DNA of 64,000 bases. It comes from Lachnoclostridium sp. (GTDB lineage Bacteria > Bacillota > Clostridia > Lachnospirales > Lachnospiraceae). The DNA is taken from NCBI GenBank assembly GCA_023665475.1, contig JAMPEB010000003.1, positions 1 to 64,000 on the forward strand, in the 5' to 3' direction. Positions 31,283 through 39,630 of the stretch are shown piece by piece. Both the position numbers and the translations under genes were made by a program. The notes beneath the pieces are model-generated. The model did no database searches. It was not told the origin of the DNA and was given only the letters and a program-made list of their open reading frames with translations. Positions within the stretch are counted from its first letter, which is position 1. Each line of letters opens with the position of its first letter.

Positions 31283-33604
31283 ATGAAGTATACACTAAAA
31301 AGAAACTCAATAGCATCTGCCATGGTGATAATTTTTCTGGTTCTGGCGTCCTGCGGAAAACAGGATGATTCTCCAACGGCAGATAACAGTAACGCCAATG
31401 CACAGAAGGTCAGCTATGCCTATGTTCCGGAATATGTGGAGCTTGTCGGTGCGGAAACCGCCAATATAGACGACTCCCGAATCATAGGGGATGCTCTTTA
31501 TTATACCAAAATTGAAGCTAAGAAAGTTTTTTCTTCAGATGAGGCAGAAAAGGTTACGACCATGGAAGACGGACAGCGGTATGCCGTCAAGCGTTTTTTG
31601 TACGAATATTCCTTGGCGGAGCAGAAAGTGATCCGAAAAATGCTGCTCAGTGACGGAAGCGGAGTCACTTATGATATTCGAGTTGCGGAAGACGGAAGAG
31701 TATATGTGTCCGATTATGATTTTGAGGATTCTTATGGAAAGATTCTCGTGTTTGACAAGCAGGGAGAACTTCAGATGTCTGTTGATTTTAAAACGCTGGG
31801 AGCCAGACACTCCCAAGCTTTTGCCGTGGATGCGGAGAGCAGGCTCTATATATCCATGACAAACGGTGAGATTGCTTTGATAAATGCGGACGGAACCCTG
31901 CATGGAAAAATTGCACTGAAAGATAATAACTATGTGTCCGGCATCGGCACAGGGAAGGATGGGAAAGTTTATGTTTCTTACCGGAACATGCAGCAAGCGA
32001 CATCCGGCGCACCATTAGCTGAGATTGATTTTGAGGGGAAAAAGTTAAGTGATAAGGTTTATCAGAATTATCCTGTCAGTATGCATCACAATCTGATTGC
32101 AGGAAACGAATATGATTTTCTGGTAAATGACGGAAGCAGCCTGTACGGCTATCAATTGGAATCCGAATCCGCAGAAAGGCTCTTTACTTGGGCTGAATGC
32201 GGCATCAGCACAAATCCCATGGGAACCTTTGCATGTGCGGAGGATGGGACAATCAAAGTTCTCACCAGATGCGGAATAGGCAGGGAATCTGCGGAATTGA
32301 CGGTTTTGACCAAGACGGATGCCGCTACGCTTCCCGAAAAAACAGAGCTTGTGCTGGGAACCTTACATGCAGCTCCTGACCTGAAAGCGGCAGTGGTGGC
32401 TTTTAACAGACAGAGTGATACCTGTCATATCACCATAAAAGATTATACGGATGGCGAAGATGCACATGCTGCACAAGCCTATATTCCCGAAGAGGAAGCG
32501 CTGCAGAATATCAATATAGATATTATTTCAGCGGATAACTGTCCGGATATTTTTGACTTGTACCATTTTAATGTGGAGGCATTAGCCGGAAACGGAGTGT
32601 TTGAAAATCTGGAGCCTTACTTTGAGCAGAGTACGGTGGTAAAGAAAGAGGATTTTCTGGAAAATGTCGTTGATAATTATACCTATAATGGCATTTTGAC
32701 GGCGGTTCCCGCTACCGTTACGCTGTCAACCATGATGGGGAGGTCTGATATTGTGGGAGAGAAGATAGGGTGGACTTTTGAGGAAATGGCAGAGATTATA
32801 GATAAAAACCCGGATATACAGCCGGAAAATTTTCCCAGCAATCAATCAATATTACAGATTTGCCTAAAATTCGGATATGAAGACTTCATTGATTGGGAAA
32901 ATGACAAGGCGGATTTTGACTGTGAAAAATTTAAAAATATTCTTAAGTTTGCCGGCAGATATCCTTCTCCCAATGAGATGAACTACGACTTTTCGGAGCG
33001 TTCGAGCAAGAAAATGAGAGAAGGCGAATTGTTGTTATCCACTGCATTTATTTCTGCTTTTCAGGATATTCAGGTACAGAATTATGTATATGGCGGCGTA
33101 ACATTTATCGGATACCCAACGGCAGACGGGAGCAACGGCTGTGACCTTTTTACCACCAATGCCTGCGCGATTGCTTCTAAGAGCAAGCATAAGGAGGAAG
33201 CATGGGCGTTTATTGAATTTCTGTTAAGTGGTGAAATGAATGAATGGTCGGAGGACAGTTTTCCCTGTAAGAAAGATGATTTGATGAAAAAAATCACTGC
33301 GGTGGAATACCGCAAGGATTCCAATGGAAATATAAGCCTTAGCATCATAGGGGAGCCATTGCTTCGATATGACACTGTGTCGTATGATGGTGTAAAGTAT
33401 GAATATCATGCAGTTACACAGGAAGAGGCTGCGTTATGCATTCAGCTTCTTGAAACCGCAAAATTTGATACTTCCAATGATTCCGTAATCTCCAGAATCA
33501 TCTATGAGGAGGCGGAGGGATTTTTTAAGAACCAGAAAACGGTTGACGATGTGGCTGCCATTATCCAGAACCGGGTGCAGCTTTATCTGGATGAGAATTG
33601 GTAA
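31283..33604 (+). CDS. Lipoprotein: beta-propeller-like plus extracellular solute-binding domain
   Basis: 773 residues. It has a signal peptide with lipobox LVLASCGK (Cys about 25). Residues about 40-345 carry propeller-like repeats ('VYVSDYDFEDSYGKILVFDK', 'GKVYVSYRNMQ', 'GTIKVLTRCG'). Residues about 350-773 look like a family 1 solute-binding protein ('ELVLGTLHAAPDLKAAVVAF', 'CPDIFDLYHFNVEALAGNGV', 'AWAFIEFLLSGEMNEWS'). No permease or ATPase gene is adjacent, so a sensing or scavenging role beside the BlaR1-like protein is more likely than standard import, but permeases may be elsewhere. A terminator follows. Confidence 0.8.
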   Translation: MKYTLKRNSIASAMVIIFLVLASCGKQDDSPTADNSNANAQKVSYAYVPEYVELVGAETANIDDSRIIGDALYYTKIEAKKVFSSDEAEKVTTMEDGQRYAVKRFLYEYSLAEQKVIRKMLLSDGSGVTYDIRVAEDGRVYVSDYDFEDSYGKILVFDKQGELQMSVDFKTLGARHSQAFAVDAESRLYISMTNGEIALINADGTLHGKIALKDNNYVSGIGTGKDGKVYVSYRNMQQATSGAPLAEIDFEGKKLSDKVYQNYPVSMHHNLIAGNEYDFLVNDGSSLYGYQLESESAERLFTWAECGISTNPMGTFACAEDGTIKVLTRCGIGRESAELTVLTKTDAATLPEKTELVLGTLHAAPDLKAAVVAFNRQSDTCHITIKDYTDGEDAHAAQAYIPEEEALQNINIDIISADNCPDIFDLYHFNVEALAGNGVFENLEPYFEQSTVVKKEDFLENVVDNYTYNGILTAVPATVTLSTMMGRSDIVGEKIGWTFEEMAEIIDKNPDIQPENFPSNQSILQICLKFGYEDFIDWENDKADFDCEKFKNILKFAGRYPSPNEMNYDFSERSSKKMREGELLLSTAFISAFQDIQVQNYVYGGVTFIGYPTADGSNGCDLFTTNACAIASKSKHKEEAWAFIEFLLSGEMNEWSEDSFPCKKDDLMKKITAVEYRKDSNGNISLSIIGEPLLRYDTVSYDGVKYEYHAVTQEEAALCIQLLETAKFDTSNDSVISRIIYEEAEGFFKNQKTVDDVAAIIQNRVQLYLDENW

Positions 33605-33639
33605 GGGAGAAATCAGCCGTTGATATAGTCAAAAAGAGT

Positions 33640-33703
33640 AAAAGCCCCCTTCATGGATTTACTGATTGAAAATATGACAGTATCCGAAAGAAGGAGGCTT
33701 TTT
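33640..33703 (+). terminator. Intrinsic terminator
   Basis: AAAAGCC.CCTTC (33640-33652) pairs with GAAGG.GGCTTTT (33690-33702), with a long 37-base loop and a terminal T run. It ends the 28537-33604 operon. Confidence 0.65.
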
Positions 33704-33753
33704 CTATGCAGTAAAGATAGGTGGTTTTAGTCACATCCAACTATGCGCAAAAG

Positions 33754-33985
33754 ACAAGTTTAACGAATAGTTGGTGCCCAAATTAGGAAATCCATAATAT
33801 ATATAGGATTTTTCAGAGGCACCAACTAATTCGTTAAACTTGTGAGGTTCATTATATAGTTGGTGCCCGAATCGTGGAAATTTATAATATATAGGATTTT
33901 CAGAGGCACCAACTAATTCGTTAAACTTGTGAGGTTCATTATATAGTTGGTGCCCAAATTAGGAAATCCATAATATATAGGATTT
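33754..33985. repeat. Tandem array of long palindromes (period 87-89 nt)
   Basis: Units begin at 33768, 33857 and 33944 (the last cut at about 33985). Each unit has TAGTTGGTGCC ... GGCACCAACTA as an outer stem and AAATCC ... GGATTT as an inner stem around an AT-rich centre. In unit 1 the stem extends: ACAAGTTTAACGAA (33754-33767) pairs with TTCGTTAAACTTGT (33830-33843). Units differ at several positions. It fills the 382-base gap between convergent genes together with the terminator at 33640. Confidence 0.85.
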
Positions 33986-33986
33986 A

Positions 33987-34559
33987 TTACTTATTCATTA
34001 ATTCTGCGCCGCTGTGCCATGCCTGACCGACCTTTTCGCCAATCGCATAATAGCCATTCTGCATCTGGTCAAAAGCAAAAGCATCTAATTTGAAAACATC
34101 AATCTTTCCGGCATCATTTAAAACCTTTTCGTCCGCTATCACATTGACAATCCTGCCAAGAATACGCAGTCCGTAAGGCTGGTTCTGCATTTCAACTACC
34201 TCACACTCGAGTGTAACGGGATATTCTGTGATAACCGGCGCATCAACACGCTCACTTTTTATGGCATGAAGTCCGGTACGCTCAAACTTATCTGCCATTT
34301 TGTTGGCTGTTGCAATTCCCAAAAAATCGGATTCTTTCAGTGTATCTGTTCCCGGTATGGCAAGGGTAAATGCTTTTCGTGTTTCAATATTAGTGACGGT
34401 TTTATGCTCCGCTTCGAGGTTTAATGCAACCATGTCTTCGGCACAGATACCGCCCCATGCCATCATCATCACATCAACAGTATTGTCCTCATTGTAGGTT
34501 CCTATCATATAAGTAGGCATAGGAAACAGATACGGTTTTACTCCTAAATCTTTTTTCAT
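33987..34559 (-). CDS. Flavin reductase-like domain protein
   Basis: 190 residues from the ATG at 34559, which has AAAGGAGAG upstream; longer frames lack a site. The FMN-binding split-barrel pattern is clear: 'LFPMPTYMIGTYNEDNTVDV', 'MMMAWGGICAEDMVALNLEA', 'HKTVTNIETRKAFTLAIPG' and a late 'RILGRIVNVIADEKV'. These proteins bind FMN and pass electrons to partners or act as NAD(P)H:flavin oxidoreductases. It is divergent from an HxlR regulator, a common pairing in which the regulator responds to quinones or electrophiles and controls the reductase. Confidence 0.9.
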   Translation of the reverse strand: MKKDLGVKPYLFPMPTYMIGTYNEDNTVDVMMMAWGGICAEDMVALNLEAEHKTVTNIETRKAFTLAIPGTDTLKESDFLGIATANKMADKFERTGLHAIKSERVDAPVITEYPVTLECEVVEMQNQPYGLRILGRIVNVIADEKVLNDAGKIDVFKLDAFAFDQMQNGYYAIGEKVGQAWHSGAELMNK

Positions 34560-34646
34560 AGCAATCAATCTCTCCTTTTCCCAATCTGCGGAATTGACTT
34601 TTTCCGCTTGTGATATTATAATCATAGCAATAATTATCCAAAAAAC

Positions 34647-34673
34647 AAGTACGCACCTTTAAGTGCGGTACTT
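34647..34673. promoter_or_regulatory. Palindromic operator between flavin reductase and hxlR genes
   Basis: AAGTACGCAC, centre CTTTAA, GTGCGGTACTT: an almost perfect dyad (one base inserted on the right arm) in the divergent gap. Its place and symmetry suit binding of the HxlR-type dimer encoded at 34693. Confidence 0.65.
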
Positions 34674-34692
34674 ACCTAAAGGAGAGTATAGT

Positions 34693-35031
34693 ATGAATAT
34701 AGAGTGTATTAGAGATGCTAATTTAGAGGAAACAGGATTTAACTATACCATGTCCCTGATTCAGGGAAAATATAAGATGTTTATTTTATATGCGCTCATG
34801 GGATTTAAGGTCGTGCGTTTCAATGAATTAAAGAAATATATCAAAACTATTTCTTACAAAACTTTGAGCGCTACCTTAAAGGAATTAGAAGCGGATAATC
34901 TGGTTCATCGTGAGGAATATCCCCAGATTCCGCCAAAGGTTGAGTACAGTTTGACAGAGCGTGGCAAATCGTTAATTCCTATTTTGGATCAAATGTGTGA
35001 TTGGGGAGAGAAAAATCGACAAACAATCTAA
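34693..35031 (+). CDS. HxlR-family transcriptional regulator
   Basis: 112 residues, starting at 34693 after AAAGGAG. It has the winged-helix DUF24/HxlR pattern: 'YTMSLIQGKYKMFILYALMG', 'VVRFNELKKYIKTISYKTLS', 'ATLKELEADNLVHREEYPQI' and 'PPKVEYSLTERGKSLIPIL'. A Cys is near residue 5 (MNIECIRDAN); in several HxlR proteins an N-terminal Cys senses thiol-reactive compounds, so redox or electrophile control of the divergent flavin reductase is a fair inference. Its stop lies only three bases from the stop of the convergent amidase gene. Confidence 0.92.
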   Translation: MNIECIRDANLEETGFNYTMSLIQGKYKMFILYALMGFKVVRFNELKKYIKTISYKTLSATLKELEADNLVHREEYPQIPPKVEYSLTERGKSLIPILDQMCDWGEKNRQTI

Positions 35032-35034
35032 ATA

Positions 35035-36516
35035 CTAAATATTTCTGGCAAACTGTACCGGTGTAACAAGAGGGTTTAAGGATTCAAATTTATACTCGGG
35101 GAACTGGTCAATCAGTTCCTCTAAGCACTGATTCGTCTGGTATACCATATCATGACAGAGCATAACGATTTTCTTCCGTCCCAGAGTGCTGGAGCGGGCA
35201 TTTTCAATTAATTTTTGGGCATCTGCATCAGCGGATATGGCGTCGTCCAAACTGGCATTCCAATCAAAATAAGTGTAACCTCTGTTAGTCATTTCCTGAA
35301 TAATCTCATCACTGATTTCCTTATTGTAGGCATTGATGCTGCCACCCGGAAAGCGGAATAACTTTGCTTCCACGCCTGTCACTTCATAGACAGCGCGTTT
35401 TGCCTCTTCAAAATCGGTAAGGAAACTGTTGACATCGGCATAGATTGCCCCATAGTCATGTTTATTACAATGAATGCCAATAGTATGTCCCTCTTCTACA
35501 ATGCGTCTTGCCACTTCAGGATGTTTTCTGACATTTTCACCTACCACAAAAAATGTTGCTTTCACTCCCTTTTCCTTTAAAATATCCAAGACTGCGCTGG
35601 TATTTTCCTCGGAAGGACCGTCATCAAATGTCAGATACATGGTTTTGGGGCAAAAAAACAAATCAATACCCTGGGCAATTCCTTTTGCCAGCTTTTCCTG
35701 ATATTCCGGGGTTAACAAACTGTTTCGCTCCGCAGCATTGGACAAAAAACCTGTTTCCACAAGACAGGTCGGCATACTGTTTTCCTTTATTATGTAAAGA
35801 GTGTTGTTGTCCAAAATTCCTCTGTCTGCAGCGCCGGACTGTATGGTGGTATACATCTGCAAAAGTTTTGCCAGTCTTTCACTGGCTTCCCCGGTTTTTT
35901 GAGAACAATACCATGTTTCCACTCCCGATACATTATCCCATTCACAGGTATTCTGATGGATGCTGATACAGGCGTCCGCCCCTTTTTCCTCTGCAAACTT
36001 TACCCGCTCTTCCAGAGAAACCGCCTTGTCGCTGTCTCTGGTGAGAACGACCTGATAACCTATTTCCTTCAGTTTTGATTCCACCGATTTTGCAATTGCC
36101 AGATTAATGTCTTTTTCTCCGACGCCGTTCCGATAGCCGCCGTCATCTTCCCCTCCGTGTCCGGGGTCAAGTACAATTACAATTTCTTCCGGATTCTTTG
36201 GCTGGACTGCAGCCACTCTCTCCACATAATATCCACTGCTTGTCTCCTTAAGAGAGGCTTCCATGGACAGTTTTCCGTCCAGACTTAAGGGTTTGGAAGC
36301 TATTTCCTCACCCGCAAAGGCATCCGTAACGATATCCGAACCACTGACACTGATAATGTTAACGGCAGATACCGTGGTAAAAGCCATACCGCCTATGGCA
36401 ACAGCAAGAATCATAGCTGTAATCCCTTTTCTCACTCTTCTCTTCCAATTCTTTCTGCGATATCTTTTTCTATAATATATGCCTGCGTCTTCAATATATA
36501 TTCCTTTGTTTCTCAT
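35035..36516 (-). CDS. Amidase_3 / polysaccharide deacetylase fusion, exported
   Basis: 493 residues. A basic N-terminus and one hydrophobic helix (about 30-52, 'GITAMILAVAIGGMAFTTVS') export or anchor it. Residues about 110-290 are N-acetylmuramoyl-L-alanine amidase type 3 with zinc ligands in 'VLDPGHGGEDDGGYRNGVGE', 'ISIHQNT' and the catalytic Glu near 'CLVETGFLSN'. Residues about 293-490 are a NodB deacetylase with 'YLTFDDGPSEENT' and 'GHTIGIHCNKHDY'. One polypeptide could thus both cut stem peptides from glycan and deacetylate sugars in the cell wall. A 17-bp hairpin in its leader includes the ribosome site. Confidence 0.93.
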   Translation of the reverse strand: MRNKGIYIEDAGIYYRKRYRRKNWKRRVRKGITAMILAVAIGGMAFTTVSAVNIISVSGSDIVTDAFAGEEIASKPLSLDGKLSMEASLKETSSGYYVERVAAVQPKNPEEIVIVLDPGHGGEDDGGYRNGVGEKDINLAIAKSVESKLKEIGYQVVLTRDSDKAVSLEERVKFAEEKGADACISIHQNTCEWDNVSGVETWYCSQKTGEASERLAKLLQMYTTIQSGAADRGILDNNTLYIIKENSMPTCLVETGFLSNAAERNSLLTPEYQEKLAKGIAQGIDLFFCPKTMYLTFDDGPSEENTSAVLDILKEKGVKATFFVVGENVRKHPEVARRIVEEGHTIGIHCNKHDYGAIYADVNSFLTDFEEAKRAVYEVTGVEAKLFRFPGGSINAYNKEISDEIIQEMTNRGYTYFDWNASLDDAISADADAQKLIENARSSTLGRKKIVMLCHDMVYQTNQCLEELIDQFPEYKFESLNPLVTPVQFARNI

Positions 36517-36522
36517 AAAATC

Positions 36523-36569
36523 ACCCTCTGTATGCTTTATATTTGACTTCTTAAAGCATATCAGAGGGT
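36523..36569 (-). promoter_or_regulatory. Leader hairpin overlapping the ribosome site of the amidase-deacetylase gene
   Basis: ACCCTCTG.TATGCTTTA pairs with TAAAGCATA.CAGAGGGT: 17 pairs with one bulge. Read on the minus strand, the second arm contains GAGGGT, the probable ribosome site, 6 bases before the ATG at 36516. It could block translation, act as a terminator-like element, or be an operator. Confidence 0.55.
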
Positions 36570-36646
36570 TGCGTCAAAGTTTCATATTTTTTGCATATTA
36601 TTCGCATCATTTCTGTTACGAAAAAATTTTCTTTGTTACAATTCTT

Positions 36647-37483
36647 TTATTTGGAAATTTTCAAAAATAATTCGTTGATTCCTTCATAAAATCCCACCGT
36701 GACAAGGGTCTTGCCGTCCTCTATTCCGGGGAACAGATACTTCTTATAATTGGGGGTAGTCTCTAACAGGGGATTGGTATTTTCATATGCCTCCATACCT
36801 GTAAGTTCCAGATAATCGCTCCATTTTTGAACTAACTCCTCCGGCTTGCTTTCCGCCCATTTCATATCTGTCCGAACATAAAATTCGTAAATTTTACCGG
36901 TATCCGCATCCAGATAAATATCCAACAGGCGGTTGGCTTTATCCGTATTCTGATGGCTGGTGGAAAGGCTTACTTTCCAAACAGACATATTATTGCGCGG
37001 TTCCAATACATCAATTGCGGAATACAATACCGCATTATAAGAAGAAGCATCTATTTCCCTTACGGCATCCTGTAAAATACCAAGTTCTTTCAGGGCTTTA
37101 ATCTCTCTATTGCAGATTCCATAGATTTCTTCATCCGTGATTTCAATACCGGAAGGTCCTTGACGATTTACCACAAAAGCATAGCTTCCTGTTAAATCTT
37201 TATAATCCATTTCTGTGGATTCCGTGCGCGTTGCAGCGCTGAGTTCGCTCTCCGGCAGAACCTGATTGTTCAGGCATCTTGCCAGAATATAGAGCTTTTC
37301 ATTGCTGTTTAAGGAGTAACGGTATCCTTCATTCACGCTTTCTACCTGTTCCACCGTAATTTTATTTAATCTCATTTTATCCCTGTGTTTGGCAATCTGT
37401 TCCGGTCCCCATATGGCGATGCCGAGAATAATCACTACCACAGCGATTGCTCCCACATTGATGATAACTCTTTTATGCGCCAT
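36647..37483 (-). CDS. Hypothetical membrane-anchored protein linked to a two-component system
   Basis: 278 residues with one N-terminal hydrophobic helix (about 8-27, 'VGAIAVVVIILGIAIWG') and an extracytoplasmic part without Cys. The later region 'DKANRLLDIYLDADTGKIYE', 'FYVRTDMKW' resembles PepSY-like or kinase-accessory folds, but I do not recognise a named family. It overlaps the end of the histidine kinase gene by 11 bases (GATGGCGCATAA), so it is translated with the kinase and may modulate its sensing, as small accessory proteins do for other Firmicute kinases. Confidence 0.7.
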   Translation of the reverse strand: MAHKRVIINVGAIAVVVIILGIAIWGPEQIAKHRDKMRLNKITVEQVESVNEGYRYSLNSNEKLYILARCLNNQVLPESELSAATRTESTEMDYKDLTGSYAFVVNRQGPSGIEITDEEIYGICNREIKALKELGILQDAVREIDASSYNAVLYSAIDVLEPRNNMSVWKVSLSTSHQNTDKANRLLDIYLDADTGKIYEFYVRTDMKWAESKPEELVQKWSDYLELTGMEAYENTNPLLETTPNYKKYLFPGIEDGKTLVTVGFYEGINELFLKISK

Positions 37484-38918
37484 CTACATTCACCTCCCTT
37501 GGGGAATCCCCGTATGGCAGCCGGAAAGAAAAGCTGCTACCCTCTCCTTCGGTACTTTCAATGATTAACTCACTGTCATGTAGGTTTAGAATTTCCCGAC
37601 AGAGAGCAAGTCCTAATCCGGCGCCGTTTTTGCTTCTGGAACGGGATTTGTCCACCATGTAAAAGGCTTCCGTAATCTTCTTCAATTCCTCTTTGGGAAT
37701 ACCCATTCCGTAATCCTTCACCGCAAAAAGATATCCCTGTTCTTCCCGCTTTCCGTAAACCTCAATGATAATATTTTCACCTTCGGGCGGAGTGGAAGCC
37801 TTGTATGCATTATCCACAAGATTTAAAAGCACGGACTTAATCAGATTGGACTCTGCGCTGACACTGCCGGCATCAAAACCAAACCTAAGGTCCACATTTT
37901 CTTTCTCCCGATACATATCCCTCAGATAACCGAACAATTCTTCCACATTCACATTCTGCAGTTCCGTTTCATAGCGCTTGGTAACAATAATGTCCAAAAG
38001 CCTTAAAGACATATTTTCCAGGCGTTTTCCCTCCGTGTAAATGTAATTGGCAGAAAGAAAATGGGTTTCTTCATCCAATTTGCGGGAACGCAGCATGTCT
38101 GCATATCCGATAATGGCAGTCAAGGGCGTTTTTAATTCATGGGAAAATGCCGCAATGAAATCTTCCCTTGCGCGAATTTCATCCTCCAGCTTGTGGATAT
38201 TATCTTCCAGAGTATTTGCCATTTTATTGAAATCTTTGGTCAACTGTCCCATTTCATCATTGCTGACAAGTCTTGCCCTGTAATCATAATCACCCTCCGC
38301 CATTTTCCGGGTTGCCCTTGTAAGCAGGCGGATAGGTCTGGTAAGCCATGAAGAAATAAAAAACATCACCACAGAGCCAAGTAACAGCATGATTATGGTA
38401 AGGCGGCGGTAAACCTGAAAGATTTTAGCCCTCTCCTCATAAATTTCCGTGATATCCTTCATGGTCTCCAGATATAAAATACGGTTTAAAGCATGAATGG
38501 TCGTACCTGTCTGAATATAATAATGCCCCTCTTTTTCAGTCACCTGATAAATTTTAGTCTGTGCGTCAATCTGCATTAAAAGTCCGATATCTTCCGTAAA
38601 TCCGGCACTGGCGTAAAGAACGGTCCTGTCCTCATTGGACAGCCTTAACAGCCTTCCGGCGGCGTCCTGTCCGCTTTTTTCCAGATTTACCCCGATTTCC
38701 TCGATAGTCTTGTTTTGCAGTACATCATACTTGGAAGGAATATTAAGAGCTGCCGTCTCAAAAGCAAATTGAAGAATGCTGCTTTCATTCATTGCCTGCC
38801 CGATTTCTCTCTCCATGGAAGTCTGGAACACGGAATTAACGAAAATGTAACCGCCTCCGCCAAACACCACTCCCATGACCACAATAGACCAAATCAGTAT
38901 TTTGTATGAAAATTTCAT
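37473..38918 (-). CDS. Sensor histidine kinase (HAMP, HisKA, HATPase)
   Basis: 481 residues. A membrane helix near 8-28, an extracytoplasmic sensing region to about 165, and a second helix (about 168-188, 'LTIIMLLLGSVVMFFISSWL') are followed by HAMP ('TRPIRLLTRATRKMAEGDYD'), HisKA with the phospho-acceptor His in 'FIAAFSHELKTPLTAIIGYA', and the ATPase boxes 'LLNLVDNAYKAS', 'AVKDYGMGIPKEEL' and 'KNGAGLGLALC'. It should phosphorylate the response regulator encoded 15 bases upstream in the operon. The signal is not known; the neighbouring cell-wall enzyme gene would suit an envelope-stress circuit. Confidence 0.95.
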   Translation of the reverse strand: MKFSYKILIWSIVVMGVVFGGGGYIFVNSVFQTSMEREIGQAMNESSILQFAFETAALNIPSKYDVLQNKTIEEIGVNLEKSGQDAAGRLLRLSNEDRTVLYASAGFTEDIGLLMQIDAQTKIYQVTEKEGHYYIQTGTTIHALNRILYLETMKDITEIYEERAKIFQVYRRLTIIMLLLGSVVMFFISSWLTRPIRLLTRATRKMAEGDYDYRARLVSNDEMGQLTKDFNKMANTLEDNIHKLEDEIRAREDFIAAFSHELKTPLTAIIGYADMLRSRKLDEETHFLSANYIYTEGKRLENMSLRLLDIIVTKRYETELQNVNVEELFGYLRDMYREKENVDLRFGFDAGSVSAESNLIKSVLLNLVDNAYKASTPPEGENIIIEVYGKREEQGYLFAVKDYGMGIPKEELKKITEAFYMVDKSRSRSKNGAGLGLALCREILNLHDSELIIESTEGEGSSFSFRLPYGDSPREVNVDGA

Positions 38919-38933
38919 AGTTTCTCCAATCTT

Positions 38934-39587
38934 TTAAATCTCCAGCCGATATCCTACCTTATACACAGCTACCAGATTGTTTTCCCAGCCCATCTTTTTA
39001 CGGAGCCTCTGCACATGAAGTTCCAGAGTGCGGCTGTCTGAAAAATATTCATCATCCCATACTTTCTCATAGAGGGTTTCTTTAAACAGCGCTATATTTT
39101 TATTCTGAATAAACAATACTAAAAGTCCAAACTCCTTATTGGTAAGTATAATGGGTTTGCCTGCCTTGGTTACCGTCCGGGCTTCCATATCCACAACAAT
39201 ATCCCCTGCCTGCAAGGTTTTTTCTACTTTTTGAAAACGGCGCAGTACCACCTCGACCCTTGCAATCAGTTCCACTACCTCAAAGGGTTTTACCAGATAA
39301 TCCTCGGCTCCCAGTTTTAATCCCTTTACTTTATCCCTGACATCATTTTTTGCCGTAATAAAAATAACTGGAATCTTAAGAGGTTTTATGTATTCTATAA
39401 TGTCAAACCCGTCCGCCCCCGGAAGCATAATGTCCAGAAGGATTAAATCAAACTGCTCCTGCTCGATTAATTCTATGGCTTTCAGACCGTCCTGCACGCT
39501 CCTGCAGCGATATCCTGCCGCAGTCAGATTAATATCGATTAAATCGCAAATAGGTTTTTCATCATCCACTATCAGTATCTTAATCAT
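38934..39587 (-). CDS. OmpR/PhoB-type response regulator
   Basis: 217 residues from the ATG at 39587; the longer reading MRGGMRGN translates the repeat module and is rejected. The receiver domain has the acidic pocket (DDEK), the phospho-acceptor Asp in 'LILLDIMLPGADGFD' and Lys in 'ITAKNDV'. The C-terminal winged helix has 'LTNKEFGLLVLFIQNKNIAL' and 'SRTLELHVQRLRKKMG'. It works with the kinase encoded next. Its ribosome site belongs to a hairpin-RBS module that is joined to the 3' element of the upstream gene. Confidence 0.95.
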   Translation of the reverse strand: MIKILIVDDEKPICDLIDINLTAAGYRCRSVQDGLKAIELIEQEQFDLILLDIMLPGADGFDIIEYIKPLKIPVIFITAKNDVRDKVKGLKLGAEDYLVKPFEVVELIARVEVVLRRFQKVEKTLQAGDIVVDMEARTVTKAGKPIILTNKEFGLLVLFIQNKNIALFKETLYEKVWDDEYFSDSRTLELHVQRLRKKMGWENNLVAVYKVGYRLEI

Positions 39588-39590
39588 GTT

Positions 39591-39630
39591 TCCTCTCATT
39601 CCGCCGCGCAAGCAGCATTTTATTCAGTGG
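39591..39630 (-). repeat. Hairpin-RBS module, copy 2
   Basis: Read on the minus strand: CCCACTGAATAAAATGCTGC, loop-side TTGCGCGGC, then GGAATGAGAGG, immediately before the response regulator ATG. One stem base differs from the other copies (GCTGC for GCCGC). It abuts the two-hairpin 3' element at 39631. Confidence 0.85.

Noticed and set aside
33754..33985. The tandem repeats looked at first like a small CRISPR array.
   Set aside because: Repeats follow each other without unique spacers, units are palindromic and 87-89 nt long, and no cas genes are present.
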